Shown here: piece by piece, positions 7,261 to 14,676 of the stretch
How positions within the stretch are numbered: the stretch's first letter is position 1
Layout of the letters: each line of letters begins with the position of its first letter
From: Granulicella sp.
Lineage (GTDB): Bacteria; Acidobacteriota; Terriglobia; Terriglobales; Acidobacteriaceae
Length of the DNA stretch: 35,652 nucleotides
Assembly: GCA_025357875.1 (NCBI GenBank)
Contig: JANYLK010000057.1
Span: 1-35,652 of the forward strand
Direction: 5' to 3'
Notes under the pieces: model-generated
What the model was told of the DNA's origin: nothing
Database searches by the model: none
The model's input: only the letters and a program-made list of their open reading frames with translations
Program-made: the position numbers and the translations under genes

Positions 7261-9129
7261 TTATTGAACGGACACGTGTTGCTGTTGGTTGAGGAGATCG
7301 ACGGAACGCTTTTCGTCGATGTTGTGGCGGCGGCCGTCTTCGCTGGGAGTGGTGCCGGCGACGATGAGATGGATGACCTGCTCCGGATTCAGTTTTGGAT
7401 TAAGCGCGAGGAGCTTGGCGGCGAGGTTGACGGTGTTGGGTGAGGCCATCGAGGTGCCGGAGAAGCGGACCTTCGCGCCGCCGGGCAGGACCGATTCGAC
7501 CTGATAGCCGTTAGCGTCGACCAGTACGGTGTCGCCATAGCTGGTGAAACTGGCCTCATCGCCGGCCTGATCGACAGCGCCGACGGTGAGCAGGTTGGGG
7601 AGCTTGAAGGACGAGGGAATCATTTCGTTGAAGCCGCTGTTGCTGTCTGCGTTGCCGGCGGCGCAGATGAAGAGGATGCCAGGGGCGCTATTGATGGCGT
7701 TGTAGAGGCCTTCGCGCTCGATGGCGAATAGCTTTTTGGCGGTGGCCTTACGCTCGGCGGCGTCTTTGCCGATGCCGTTCTTTTCGAGGGCCTGCTCGTT
7801 GTCCTGCGGACCTCCGCCCCAACTCATGTTGACGACTCGGATGTGGTTGGCTTTGAACCAGTCGACGTAGGCTTGCGAATCGGCAGCGGCGCGGCGGGAG
7901 AGTTCTTCGGTAGGCGCAAGGGGAATGTTGTGCCAGTCGAACGTGATGCGGCCGACGGCGAGGCGAATGGCGGGATTGCCGCGAGACGCGATGCCGGCGA
8001 CGTGGGTGCCGTGCGAGTAGATGCTGAAGAATTCCAGCTCTTCGAGGAAGGCTGGAACTTCGGAAGCCGACATGCTTGAGAGCTTCTGCTTGAGACCGGT
8101 GGCTTCAGGACTGTCGATCGAAAGCTGCAGGTCGGAGAAGCCCTTGAGCGCCGCGACCATGGAGGGGAACTGTTCCTTCTGCTTGGCGTCGAGCGGCAGG
8201 AGATAGCCGTGTGTGGGCAAGCCCGTAAGGTCGAAGGCAATGTCGTGGGGATCGGCCCCAGGGGCTGGCGACGGGACGGTGTAATCGCGCCCGGAGAAGA
8301 GAGACAGGTCGGAGCCGGAATCCCAGATGGCTACGTTGACTGGGGTGAGCTTGTTGGCGGCGGAGAGCGTGACCTCGCGGGCCTGCCAGATGTCGTCCTT
8401 CTGGACGTTGTGGTCGGCGACATCTTTGGAGAGCACGGCGAGCGTTGGCGCTTTGAGGGGGAGGATCTGCTTGAGGGCCAGGCGGTCGGCGATAAGAGCC
8501 CAGGCGAGGTCGTTGCTGAGCTGGTGGGTCTTGGCGAGGGCGGGTTCGACGCCTGCCTGAACGCTGCCCAGAACGAGGGCAGAACTCATGATCTCGGCGC
8601 TGCTCTTGCCCTCCTTGATGCGGTTGCCGACGACTGGCCAGGGCAGAGGCTGCAGGCTTGCTGCGTAGGCTTTGGCGAAGGCCTGCTCGAAGGGCGGGCC
8701 AGAGGTCTGGCCGGTGGATGCGCGGGCGTCGATCATGGCTTTGGTGCGCAGGCCGCTGAGGAGTTTGGCGTCGGGCTTATCTTCGAGATCACGGAGTTGA
8801 GGGAGGATTGTGAGCGCAGCTTTGTCGTCGTTGGCGAGAAGCTGGAGCGCGAGGCGAACGTTGAGGAGGCCGCGCATGGTTGCGTGATCCTGAATGTCGT
8901 AGCCGCTGAGGACGGAGTCAACGTCGGTCTTCACCTTGGCGGCGAAGGCGTTGAAGGTTGCGTCATCGGACTGGAGCAGCGCAGTGGCCGTTCCAGCGAT
9001 CGGATAGTTGAAGCGCGGCAGGTCGTCTTCGGTCTTGACTACCTTCTTCTGGGCGAGCGCGGCGGGCGCGAGTGCGAGAATACCGACGACGGCGAGGAGG
9101 GCTGCGAATCTGCGCGGATCAATCTTCAT
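7261..9129 (-). CDS. Secreted subtilisin-like serine protease (peptidase S8)
   Basis: 622 residues with a signal peptide (FAALLAVVGILALAPAALA|QKK, cleavage near 27). The first 260 residues are a helical region without a recognised domain. The catalytic triad is visible: Asp270 in VNVAIWDSGSD, His373 in YSHGTHVAGIASRGNP and Ser560 in RFSGTSMASPNTVNLAAKLL; the oxyanion Asn is N493 in ICAAGNADSN. About 100 residues separate the Asp and His, longer than in classical subtilisins. This spacer contains a helical stretch (KQKEQFPSMVAALKGFSDLQ). The protein probably acts in the periplasm or outside the cell. The ATG at 9129 begins MKIDPRRF, a normal Sec signal N-region. There is no obvious partner gene; a family B repeat lies just downstream. 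Confidence 0.92.
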   Translation of the reverse strand: MKIDPRRFAALLAVVGILALAPAALAQKKVVKTEDDLPRFNYPIAGTATALLQSDDATFNAFAAKVKTDVDSVLSGYDIQDHATMRGLLNVRLALQLLANDDKAALTILPQLRDLEDKPDAKLLSGLRTKAMIDARASTGQTSGPPFEQAFAKAYAASLQPLPWPVVGNRIKEGKSSAEIMSSALVLGSVQAGVEPALAKTHQLSNDLAWALIADRLALKQILPLKAPTLAVLSKDVADHNVQKDDIWQAREVTLSAANKLTPVNVAIWDSGSDLSLFSGRDYTVPSPAPGADPHDIAFDLTGLPTHGYLLPLDAKQKEQFPSMVAALKGFSDLQLSIDSPEATGLKQKLSSMSASEVPAFLEELEFFSIYSHGTHVAGIASRGNPAIRLAVGRITFDWHNIPLAPTEELSRRAAADSQAYVDWFKANHIRVVNMSWGGGPQDNEQALEKNGIGKDAAERKATAKKLFAIEREGLYNAINSAPGILFICAAGNADSNSGFNEMIPSSFKLPNLLTVGAVDQAGDEASFTSYGDTVLVDANGYQVESVLPGGAKVRFSGTSMASPNTVNLAAKLLALNPKLNPEQVIHLIVAGTTPSEDGRRHNIDEKRSVDLLNQQQHVSVQ

Positions 9130-9193
9130 ATGCTTTTCTCGAAGGGGAATTTGACTAAGACAGTGTACGCTGCTGTTCGCTTGCTGGTTCCCA

Positions 9194-10594
9194 CTAACTT
9201 GCGCCCGCGATGGTCATGCCTTCGATTCTTAGGGTGGGGGCGGCGGCGGCGCTGCGGAAGACGAGGTCGTTGCCGATGGCGGAGATGTTCTGGTACATGG
9301 TTTTGAGGTTGCCGGCAATGGTGATCTCTTCGACGGGGTAGGCGAGTTCACCGTTTTCGATCCATAGGCCGGCGGCGCCTTGCGAGTAGTCGCCAGTGAC
9401 GAGGTTGACGCCGAAGCCCATGGTTTCGGTGACGTAGAGGCCGGATTTTACGTCGCCGATGATCTGCTCGGGGGTGAGCGTGCCGGGCTGGAGGAAGAAG
9501 TTGCCGGCTCCGATGCCGGGATTCGAGGCCAGCGAGCGGGAGGCGTTGCCGGTGGAGGCGAGGCCTAGCTTGCGGGCGGTGTAGGTGTTCATGACGTAGT
9601 TCTTGAGGATGCCTTTTTCGACCAGGACGGTGCGGCGGGTAGGCAGACCTTCGCCGTCGAAGGGCGAGGTGCCGTAGCCACCGTAGGCGATGCCATCGCG
9701 ATCGAAGACCAGGGTGCCGTCGTCGATTACGGTGATGTTTTCGCCGGCTACGCGTTCGCCGAGCATGTTGTCGAAGAAGGTGGCGTGGCGATAGATGGCG
9801 TCGCCGTTGGCTGCTTCGAAGATGTTGCCGATGAGGCCGCGGGCGATTTCGGCGGAGAAGACTACCGGGGCTTGCTGGGTCTTGACTCGCCGGGCTCCCA
9901 ACCTACGTAACGTTCGGCGGGCGGCTTCCTGGCCGATGGCGATGGGATCTTCGAGCAGGCGGGTGGTGCGTGCAGCGGAGTACCAGTAGTTGCGCTGCAT
10001 CTTGCCGTCGGTGTCGTGGGCGATGGGCTGGGCGGAGAAGCCGCAGTAGGATCGGCGGTACTCGCCTGTGAAGCCGCGCGAGTTCATCATGATCTTGTGC
10101 GAGGTGGCGGTGTCAAAGTCGCCTCCGCCGGAGTTCTGGATGCGAGTGTCGAAGGCCATGGCGGCAGCTTCGACTTCGCGGGCGATGCGGATGCGGTCGG
10201 TGGGTGGCTGCTGGTTGACGTCGTCGAAGTAGAGGTGCTGGGCAGCGACGTCGTGCTGGCCGAAGTCGGCTGGGTCGGGGAGGCCGGCGAAGGGGTCTTC
10301 GGAGGTGATGCGGGCAAGGGTGACGGCTCCGGAGACCAGACGGTCGATGCTTTCGGGGGCGAAGTCGGAGGAAGAGGTGCTGGCGGTTTGGTGGCCGATG
10401 AAGACGCGGAGGCCGACGGCTCGGGAGCCGGATTCCTTGAGGGTTTCGACCTGGCCGAGGCGGACGCTGGTGGCGAACTCGTCGCCTTCATAGACGACGG
10501 CTTCGGCGTCAGTGGCTCCGGCTTTGAGGGCGCGGGCGAGGACATCGGCGGCGAGTTGCTTGAGGTCGGTTGCGGCGATGGTTTCGGTCGGCAA
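9194..10594 (-). CDS. pmbA: PmbA/TldE family metalloprotease-like subunit
   Basis: 466 residues, typical for PmbA/TldE. The start is a TTG at 10594, supported by GAGGG about seven bases upstream. Recognisable blocks: LARALKAGATDAEAVVYEGD and SVRLGQVETLKESGSRAVGL in the N-terminal half, IMMNSRGFTGEYRRSYCGFS mid-protein, then YGGYGTSPFDGEGLPTRRTV, ILKNYVMNTYTARKLGL and GVNLVTGDYSQGAAGLWIEN near the C-terminus. PmbA (TldE) pairs with TldD to degrade unfolded peptides such as CcdA and to mature microcin-type peptides; the metal site is carried by TldD. No tldD is present in this window. The upstream region contains a palindrome that overlaps a possible promoter (see 10684-10699). Confidence 0.93.
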   Translation of the reverse strand: MPTETIAATDLKQLAADVLARALKAGATDAEAVVYEGDEFATSVRLGQVETLKESGSRAVGLRVFIGHQTASTSSSDFAPESIDRLVSGAVTLARITSEDPFAGLPDPADFGQHDVAAQHLYFDDVNQQPPTDRIRIAREVEAAAMAFDTRIQNSGGGDFDTATSHKIMMNSRGFTGEYRRSYCGFSAQPIAHDTDGKMQRNYWYSAARTTRLLEDPIAIGQEAARRTLRRLGARRVKTQQAPVVFSAEIARGLIGNIFEAANGDAIYRHATFFDNMLGERVAGENITVIDDGTLVFDRDGIAYGGYGTSPFDGEGLPTRRTVLVEKGILKNYVMNTYTARKLGLASTGNASRSLASNPGIGAGNFFLQPGTLTPEQIIGDVKSGLYVTETMGFGVNLVTGDYSQGAAGLWIENGELAYPVEEITIAGNLKTMYQNISAIGNDLVFRSAAAAPTLRIEGMTIAGAS

Positions 10595-10683
10595 GGTGTT
10601 TCCCTCGGTGGTTCGGTGGATGGGATCGGGTTACCCCCCCTCCCCTCTACATACCTATAATATTCAAAACAAATGAGTAATAC

Positions 10684-10699
10684 TTTGGTATCTACCAAA
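10684..10699. promoter_or_regulatory. Operator-like perfect palindrome upstream of pmbA
   Basis: TTTGGTA-TC-TACCAAA is a perfect inverted repeat of seven bases per arm. On the minus strand a TTGACA lies just upstream (10720-10715), so a bound regulator would cover the downstream part of that promoter. The TTGGTA...TACCAA shape resembles GntR-type operators; this is inference from shape only. Confidence 0.45.
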
Positions 10700-10753
10700 T
10701 TGGCTTCGTCGTTCTGTCAAGGCGGTGGTCTAAGCGAAGTCTATGTAGAAGAA

Positions 10754-10766
10754 TGCATACTATGCA
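10754..10766. promoter_or_regulatory. Operator-like palindrome
   Basis: TGCATA-C-TATGCA is a perfect inverted repeat with a single central base, in the AT-richer stretch upstream of pmbA. No binding protein is encoded nearby. Confidence 0.35.
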
Positions 10767-10812
10767 CCTATCCTTATTCTACCGGATTGACCATAACTGT
10801 TACGCCAAGTTT

Positions 10813-10826
10813 ATTCCACGTGGAAT
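10813..10826. promoter_or_regulatory. Operator-like palindrome centred on CACGTG
   Basis: ATTCCACGTGGAAT is a perfect 14-base palindrome. It is the third palindrome within 150 bases of non-coding DNA; no adjacent intact gene explains it. Confidence 0.35.
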
Positions 10827-10987
10827 GAGCGAGTTAGAGTGTTTAGGGGGTTGACACGCAAGTTTGCTGAGGTAAACGGCGATATTTAGAGGATTGCTGT
10901 GATCGGCGGTCAATAAGTCGTTTTATCTCCTATACTTGGTGGTTTCGATTTGCGACCCGCCGTACTTGATTGTGGGGGTTCCAACGA

Positions 10988-11165
10988 CTAGTGCTCCGTA
11001 AGCTGTTCGACCTGGTCGATGATGAGGAAGCTGATGGGAGCTTGCGAGGGTTTAGGTCGCAGGACGAGCTGGATTTTGAGGGCGTCGCGGAAGTTGGCTG
11101 TGTTGTCGGCGATGGCGGCGTCTTCACCAGTCGGGTCGTGCGCAGCGACACCGCGTCCCGTAGTC
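10988..11165 (-). pseudogene. C-terminal remnant resembling a TIGR03435-family protein
   Basis: The minus strand reads DPTGEDAAIADNTANFRDAL, then KIQLVLRPKPSQAPISFLII and DQVEQLTEH before a TAG at 10990-10988. The pattern 'aL..QL.L...p..aP...lviD.ve...E.' followed by stop is how acidobacterial TIGR03435 proteins end. No start or N-terminal part is present; an in-frame stop lies just upstream. The match is from memory of the family's C-terminus and is tentative. Function of the family is unknown. Confidence 0.4.
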
Positions 11166-11490
11166 GATCAGACCAGACTCTACGACTTCGCCCCTGAACT
11201 CGCAGCCACCCATCCTTACGCCGGCTCACAACTTCCTGTGGTCGCTGGGATACAGCATAAGCGCCGTGAACGGGACGACGGAGATCCTAAATCCACGGCA
11301 GGTTTCGGGTTCCCTCCAGTCTCGGTATCAGACGCACTATGCGAAGCTGGCCTGGACGCTTTATCCGGGATGGGTGTGGAAGGGTGACTGGAGCTACTAC
11401 GGGTACGGAGAAGGCGCGCCGATCGGACCGACAGCACCACGGTCTTTTGATGGCAATGTCTACATACTTGGAGTGCATCACGATTTCTGA
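11164..11490 (+). pseudogene. C-terminal remnant of an outer-membrane-type protein
   Basis: The frame is open from just after a TAG at 11161-11163 and reads TPAHNFLWSLGYSISAVNGT, NPRQVSGSLQSRYQTHYAKL, AWTLYPGWVWKGDWSYYGYG, and finally FDGNVYILGVHHDF. Alternating aromatic/polar residues and a terminal Phe are typical of the last strands of an outer-membrane beta-barrel. There is no signal peptide and no credible start (only an internal GTG at 11266), so it is best read as the surviving tail of a lost gene rather than a 74-residue protein. Confidence 0.5.
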
Positions 11491-11496
11491 GAGAAG

Positions 11497-11700
11497 CTAG
11501 ACGGCTTTGCGCTGGAAGGTGGTCTTTTTGGTATTGGCGAAGGAGTCCTTGGCCTTGAAGGAGGCGACCGATGCGGTGGGTTGCTGCTTGGCGCCGCTGT
11601 TGACCTGGGCTGCCTTTTCCCGGGCGGATTGAAGCTTCTGGGCTTTCCGGCTTAGGCCGCCGATTTTTATGCCGGATGCTTTAGGAATGAAATCGCTCAT
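11497..11700 (-). CDS. Small basic hypothetical protein
   Basis: 67 residues from ATG 11700: SDFIPKASGIKIGGLSRKAQ, KLQSAREKAAQVNSGAKQQP, then SFKAKDSFANTKKTTFQRKA. It is Lys/Arg/Gln-rich, without signal peptide or membrane segment, and probably cytoplasmic and partly helical. I recognise no family. The frame continues upstream of 11700, but there it overlaps the start of the divergent YidB-like gene and loses the basic composition, so 11700 is the better start. A weak GAG lies upstream. It may be unexpressed. Confidence 0.45.
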   Translation of the reverse strand: MSDFIPKASGIKIGGLSRKAQKLQSAREKAAQVNSGAKQQPTASVASFKAKDSFANTKKTTFQRKAV

Positions 11701-11789
11701 AAGGAATTTTCTCACGACTGAGATTGCCCGGGGACGGAGCAACCGATTGGTGGCTACCGGAATCCTTACGGAGTATCGAGGTTGTAACC

Positions 11790-12182
11790 ATGGGGATTCT
11801 GGATGAGATTGGAGCACTGGCCGGGCAGGGTGGCCAAACGACACAGGTGGCGGGCGGACTGTTGCAGGCCCTGGAGCAGCATCCGGGCGGCATCGGTGGA
11901 CTGCTGAATTCGATCAAGGAAAATGGCATGGAGAATCATGTGAACGCGTGGGCCTCCGGGCAGCAGGCGACCGCGACCCCGGCAGAGGTTCAGCAGGGAC
12001 TGGACGGGACCGGCCTGATTGAACGCACGGCTGCGAAGGCGGGCGTATCGCCGGCGGTGGTAACCATGGCAATGACCACACTGCTGCCTATGGTGGTACA
12101 GCATTTTGCGCCCAATGGAAATGCAACTCCGCAGAGCGCGTTTGGTGGACTAGCGCAGCAGATATTGGGAAAACTTCTTTGA
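11790..12182 (+). CDS. YidB-family (DUF937-like) protein
   Basis: 130 residues from ATG 11790, where the family's start MGILDEIGALAGQ appears. It shows the YidB pattern: a Gly-rich helix (GGLLQALEQHPGGIGGLLNS), GMENHVNAWASGQQATATPA, then AEVQQGLDGTGLIERTAAKA and GVSPAVVTMAMTTLLPMVVQ. E. coli YidB belongs to this family; its role is not established. The longer upstream frame is not family-like. It is followed 62 bases later by a BON-LysM gene on the same strand, suggesting a two-gene stress or envelope unit. Confidence 0.82.
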   Translation: MGILDEIGALAGQGGQTTQVAGGLLQALEQHPGGIGGLLNSIKENGMENHVNAWASGQQATATPAEVQQGLDGTGLIERTAAKAGVSPAVVTMAMTTLLPMVVQHFAPNGNATPQSAFGGLAQQILGKLL

Positions 12183-12244
12183 GATTGGGACGTTGAATCT
12201 CGCACACATAAACGTTTGACCCAACCGAAAACAGGAGATGTTCG

Positions 12245-12637
12245 ATGGCTGATCTAGAGCAGTTGAAGCAGAAGTACGCCCCGGTGATTGCGACGATTCA
12301 GGAGTTTGCACCCTATGGTGCGAAGGTGGATGCGGTGGATCTCGCGGGGGAACAGTTGCACATCAAAGGCGAGGTCCCTTCGCAGGTGGTTGCGAATCGG
12401 GTGTGGGACGCGATCAAGCAATGTGATTCGACGTATGCCGACTTGAAGCATGAGATTGCGACGACCGGACCGGCGGAGCAGAAGTACACGATCAAGGCGG
12501 GAGACAATCTCTCCAAGGTCAGCAAGCTGTTTTATGGAACTCCGAACAAGTATCCGGAGATCGCGAAGGCGAATGGGATGGACAATCCGGACAAGATTCA
12601 GCCGGGGCAGGAGATTACTCTGCCGGTGATTGGATAA
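12245..12637 (+). CDS. BON-LysM protein (Kbp/YgaU-like)
   Basis: 130 residues with an AGGAG ribosome-binding site about seven bases before ATG 12245. Residues 1-75 fit a BON-like domain (AKVDAVDLAGEQLHIKGEVP, VVANRVWDAIKQ). Residues 79-129 are a LysM domain (KYTIKAGDNLSKVSKLFYGT, NKYPEIAKANGMDNPDKIQP, GQEITLPVIG). E. coli Kbp (YgaU), with the same BON plus LysM order, is a cytoplasmic potassium-binding protein. No signal peptide is visible here, in keeping with Kbp. It probably shares a transcript with the YidB-like gene upstream. Confidence 0.88.
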   Translation: MADLEQLKQKYAPVIATIQEFAPYGAKVDAVDLAGEQLHIKGEVPSQVVANRVWDAIKQCDSTYADLKHEIATTGPAEQKYTIKAGDNLSKVSKLFYGTPNKYPEIAKANGMDNPDKIQPGQEITLPVIG

Positions 12638-12643
12638 TTCGGA

Positions 12644-13402
12644 TTAGCTGGAGGTGGGGTCGTAATCGTTGGCGGTGATGATTTGCAGTCCGGAGTGGGT
12701 GGCTTCGGGCTGCGAGTCGAGCCGCTGCTGGTCGATGAGCAGAATGGTGCGGACCGCGGTGGCGGGATAGGCGACCTGGGTTCCGGTGAAGGCGGGCGGA
12801 GTGGCGCCGGGCGCGGCTCCGGCGGGGTAAGCGACGAAAGAGTAGGTGCCGGCGGGCGCGTTGATGTAGCCGGTATTTGCTCCAAAGTTGATGCTGGAGG
12901 CGATGGGCGACGCTCCGTTGAGGGAGAGGCCGGGCGGCAGTAGATAGAGGTCGACGGGGCCGGATCGGATGGCCTGGCCAAGGAATCGGAGTGCGATCTG
13001 GCCGGCGGGCGCGGGGGTGGACTGATCGCGCAAAACCGCCATCTGCAGGTTCGCGGAGATGTTGCCAGCGAGCACAGTGTATTGATTGCCGGGGGCGAAG
13101 ACTACGCGTACCTGCGCCAATTGCTGAAGCGTTCCCGCGGTATATGCTATGGGGGCGTAAGTTCCTGAAGTGATAGGGCTATAGGAGGTTACGGTTCCAA
13201 AGCCGATGTTGTAGAGGCCGGCGTGGGCTTGGGAGGGCGAATTCTGATAGATGTCGAGTGCGGGCGCGTCTGGGGAGGCGGCGATGACTCGGACCTGTGC
13301 GGCGGGCTGGACACCGGTCACGCCTTGGCAGCCGGCGAGGCCTGCGGCCAGGATCGCGAGACCTGTGATGCGAGTCGCGAGATGGAGGCGGGTGAGCGGC
13401 AT
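12644..13402 (-). CDS. DUF4397-containing lipoprotein
   Basis: 252 residues from ATG 13402. This start puts a lipoprotein signal at the N-terminus: MPLTRLHLATRITGLAILAA then GLAGC, a clear lipobox with Cys25. Two similar Ig-like units follow, the usual DUF4397 arrangement: VRVIAASPDAPALDIYQNSP ... YAPIAYTAG, and ALRFLGQAIRSGPVDLYLLP ... YSFVAYPAGAAPG. The function of DUF4397 is unknown; the protein should be anchored in the outer or inner membrane facing the periplasm. The stop lies only six bases from the stop of the convergent LysM gene, leaving little room for a terminator. Confidence 0.87.
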   Translation of the reverse strand: MPLTRLHLATRITGLAILAAGLAGCQGVTGVQPAAQVRVIAASPDAPALDIYQNSPSQAHAGLYNIGFGTVTSYSPITSGTYAPIAYTAGTLQQLAQVRVVFAPGNQYTVLAGNISANLQMAVLRDQSTPAPAGQIALRFLGQAIRSGPVDLYLLPPGLSLNGASPIASSINFGANTGYINAPAGTYSFVAYPAGAAPGATPPAFTGTQVAYPATAVRTILLIDQQRLDSQPEATHSGLQIITANDYDPTSS

Positions 13403-13720
13403 ACAAAAAGTACGTCGAGGCGGCGTGATCGGACTCAATCGTGGATCAAAATGATGAGTCGAGGGAACGACGGCAAAAGATAACTGTATCCGATACCGGG
13501 GGAGACTAGGTGGGAGGTGACCCAGAAGTGACAGAGGAATGACATTTACCCATTTGGACAGGGCGAAGAAGGGGAACGCCTGGGCTCGACGTGATTCGGA
13601 CGAAATGCGGGGATTCTTTCCCTTTGGCAGCTCAGGGCCAGAATGGCAGGGGATGTGGGGTTGAGAATAAGTTACCCGAATGTGGGGGACGCCCGAGGTG
13701 TAAGCGTTCGTATGTTCAGG
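13403..13720. other. Gene-free stretch upstream of the DUF4397 gene
   Basis: No ORF with coding character. It should hold the promoter of the minus-strand DUF4397 gene and the 3' end of the stress-protein gene. The only structure noticed is a family A-like repeat at 13601-13650. Confidence 0.5.
13601..13650. repeat. Diverged family A repeat
   Basis: Begins CGAAATGCGGGGATTCTTTC and ends with AGAATGGCAG. The first 19 bases are identical to the copy upstream of hisF at 27272, so both derive from one subfamily. Confidence 0.6.
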
Positions 13721-14620
13721 TTACTGGTCGCACTGGCGGACGCTTAGGACCGGGCATGGGGCGTTGAGGAGGATTTCGAGGAGGCCGCTTCCGAAGACCT
13801 CGCGGGCGAAGGAGTTACGATGGACGCCCAGAGCGATGAGGCCTATATCGAGTTTCCGGGCCAGGTCGCAGACGGTCTTGCCTACGGGCCCTTCGAGGAT
13901 GTGAATATCGGTATCGGACGGGACGGCGGATTCGATTGCCTGGCGAATAGCGCTTACGGCTTGGGGTTTGGTGGCCAGAGGGATGGCCTGAACGACCGAG
14001 AGCTGCGCGCCGGTAGTCTGGCGGATGCCAAGGGCGAGCGATAAGCCGCAGAGGGTTTCTGGGGAGAAGTCGCCGGCGAAGAGGATGTGGCGGGCGCCTT
14101 TTTCGTCCCAGTCTGGCTGGTTCCGGGCGGAGCCGACGGTGAGCACAGGGGTAGTGATGGCGCGAATCAGCCGTTCGGCGGTCGAGCCGAGGAACATTCC
14201 ATGGATGCCGCGACCTCCGTGGGTGGCGAGGACGAGGAGATCAATGGATTCCGCGCCGAGGATGTCGCGGATATTTTCCGATACGGGACCCTTGCGCAGG
14301 AGGGTGATGGACGGAACTTCCTGGGCGTCGGCGAGCTTCTGGAGGGCGTCGAGGTCGGCCTGGAGATCGAGTTCGAGCTTGAGCATGGCGCCGGGAAGGA
14401 TGGTGGCCATGCCATTCGCGGTCTGGTGGGCCATGACATGGACGAGCACCAGGGACGAGCTGTAGATTTTGGCGATGTCGATGGCGCGCCAGAGTGCGGC
14501 TTTGGAGGCCTCGGAGAAGTCGATGGGGACCAGAATCCGTTTGACCTTGGGGATTCTTACCAAGACGGAAGGTACGGGAGTCGGGTGGGTCGTGATCATA
14601 TGAGCCATCAGGGTCGTCAT
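13721..14620 (-). CDS. Tandem universal stress protein (two UspA domains)
   Basis: 299 residues. Domain 1 (about 27-165) starts KRILVPIDFSEASKAALWRA and carries the ATP-binding motif GGRGIHGMFLGSTAERL, matching G-x2-G-x9-G-S/T. Domain 2 (about 175-296) starts RHILFAGDFSPETLCGLSLA and ends EILLNAPCPVLSVRQC; its loop (LGVHRNSFAREVFGSG) lacks the full ATP motif. UspA-type proteins are cytosolic and act in stress and dormancy survival, but the ligand here is unknown. ATG 14620 is preceded by GAGG at a suitable distance. The gene lies 57 bases downstream of a diguanylate cyclase on the same strand and may be co-transcribed with it. Confidence 0.93.
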   Translation of the reverse strand: MTTLMAHMITTHPTPVPSVLVRIPKVKRILVPIDFSEASKAALWRAIDIAKIYSSSLVLVHVMAHQTANGMATILPGAMLKLELDLQADLDALQKLADAQEVPSITLLRKGPVSENIRDILGAESIDLLVLATHGGRGIHGMFLGSTAERLIRAITTPVLTVGSARNQPDWDEKGARHILFAGDFSPETLCGLSLALGIRQTTGAQLSVVQAIPLATKPQAVSAIRQAIESAVPSDTDIHILEGPVGKTVCDLARKLDIGLIALGVHRNSFAREVFGSGLLEILLNAPCPVLSVRQCDQ

Positions 14621-14676
14621 GCAGCAACCTCAATCCTATTATGAGCCGAAGGCCGGGAGGGTTTCAGTGGCGAAGG

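Larger units (their letters stand above)
10607..11496. other. Long stretch without an intact gene: operators plus gene remnants
   Basis: 10607-10980 is noticeably more AT-rich than its surroundings and contains three palindromes but no convincing ORF. From 10988 to 11490 two decayed coding remnants can be read, one on each strand, both corresponding to the C-terminal ends of larger genes. The stretch looks like a site of past rearrangement. Confidence 0.6.

Noticed and set aside
8209-9306. 365-residue plus-strand ORF opposite the subtilase
   Set aside because: Antisense shadow; the subtilase triad on the other strand is decisive.
10016-10660. 214-residue Gly-rich plus-strand ORF
   Set aside because: Antisense of pmbA; composition is typical of GC-rich shadow frames.
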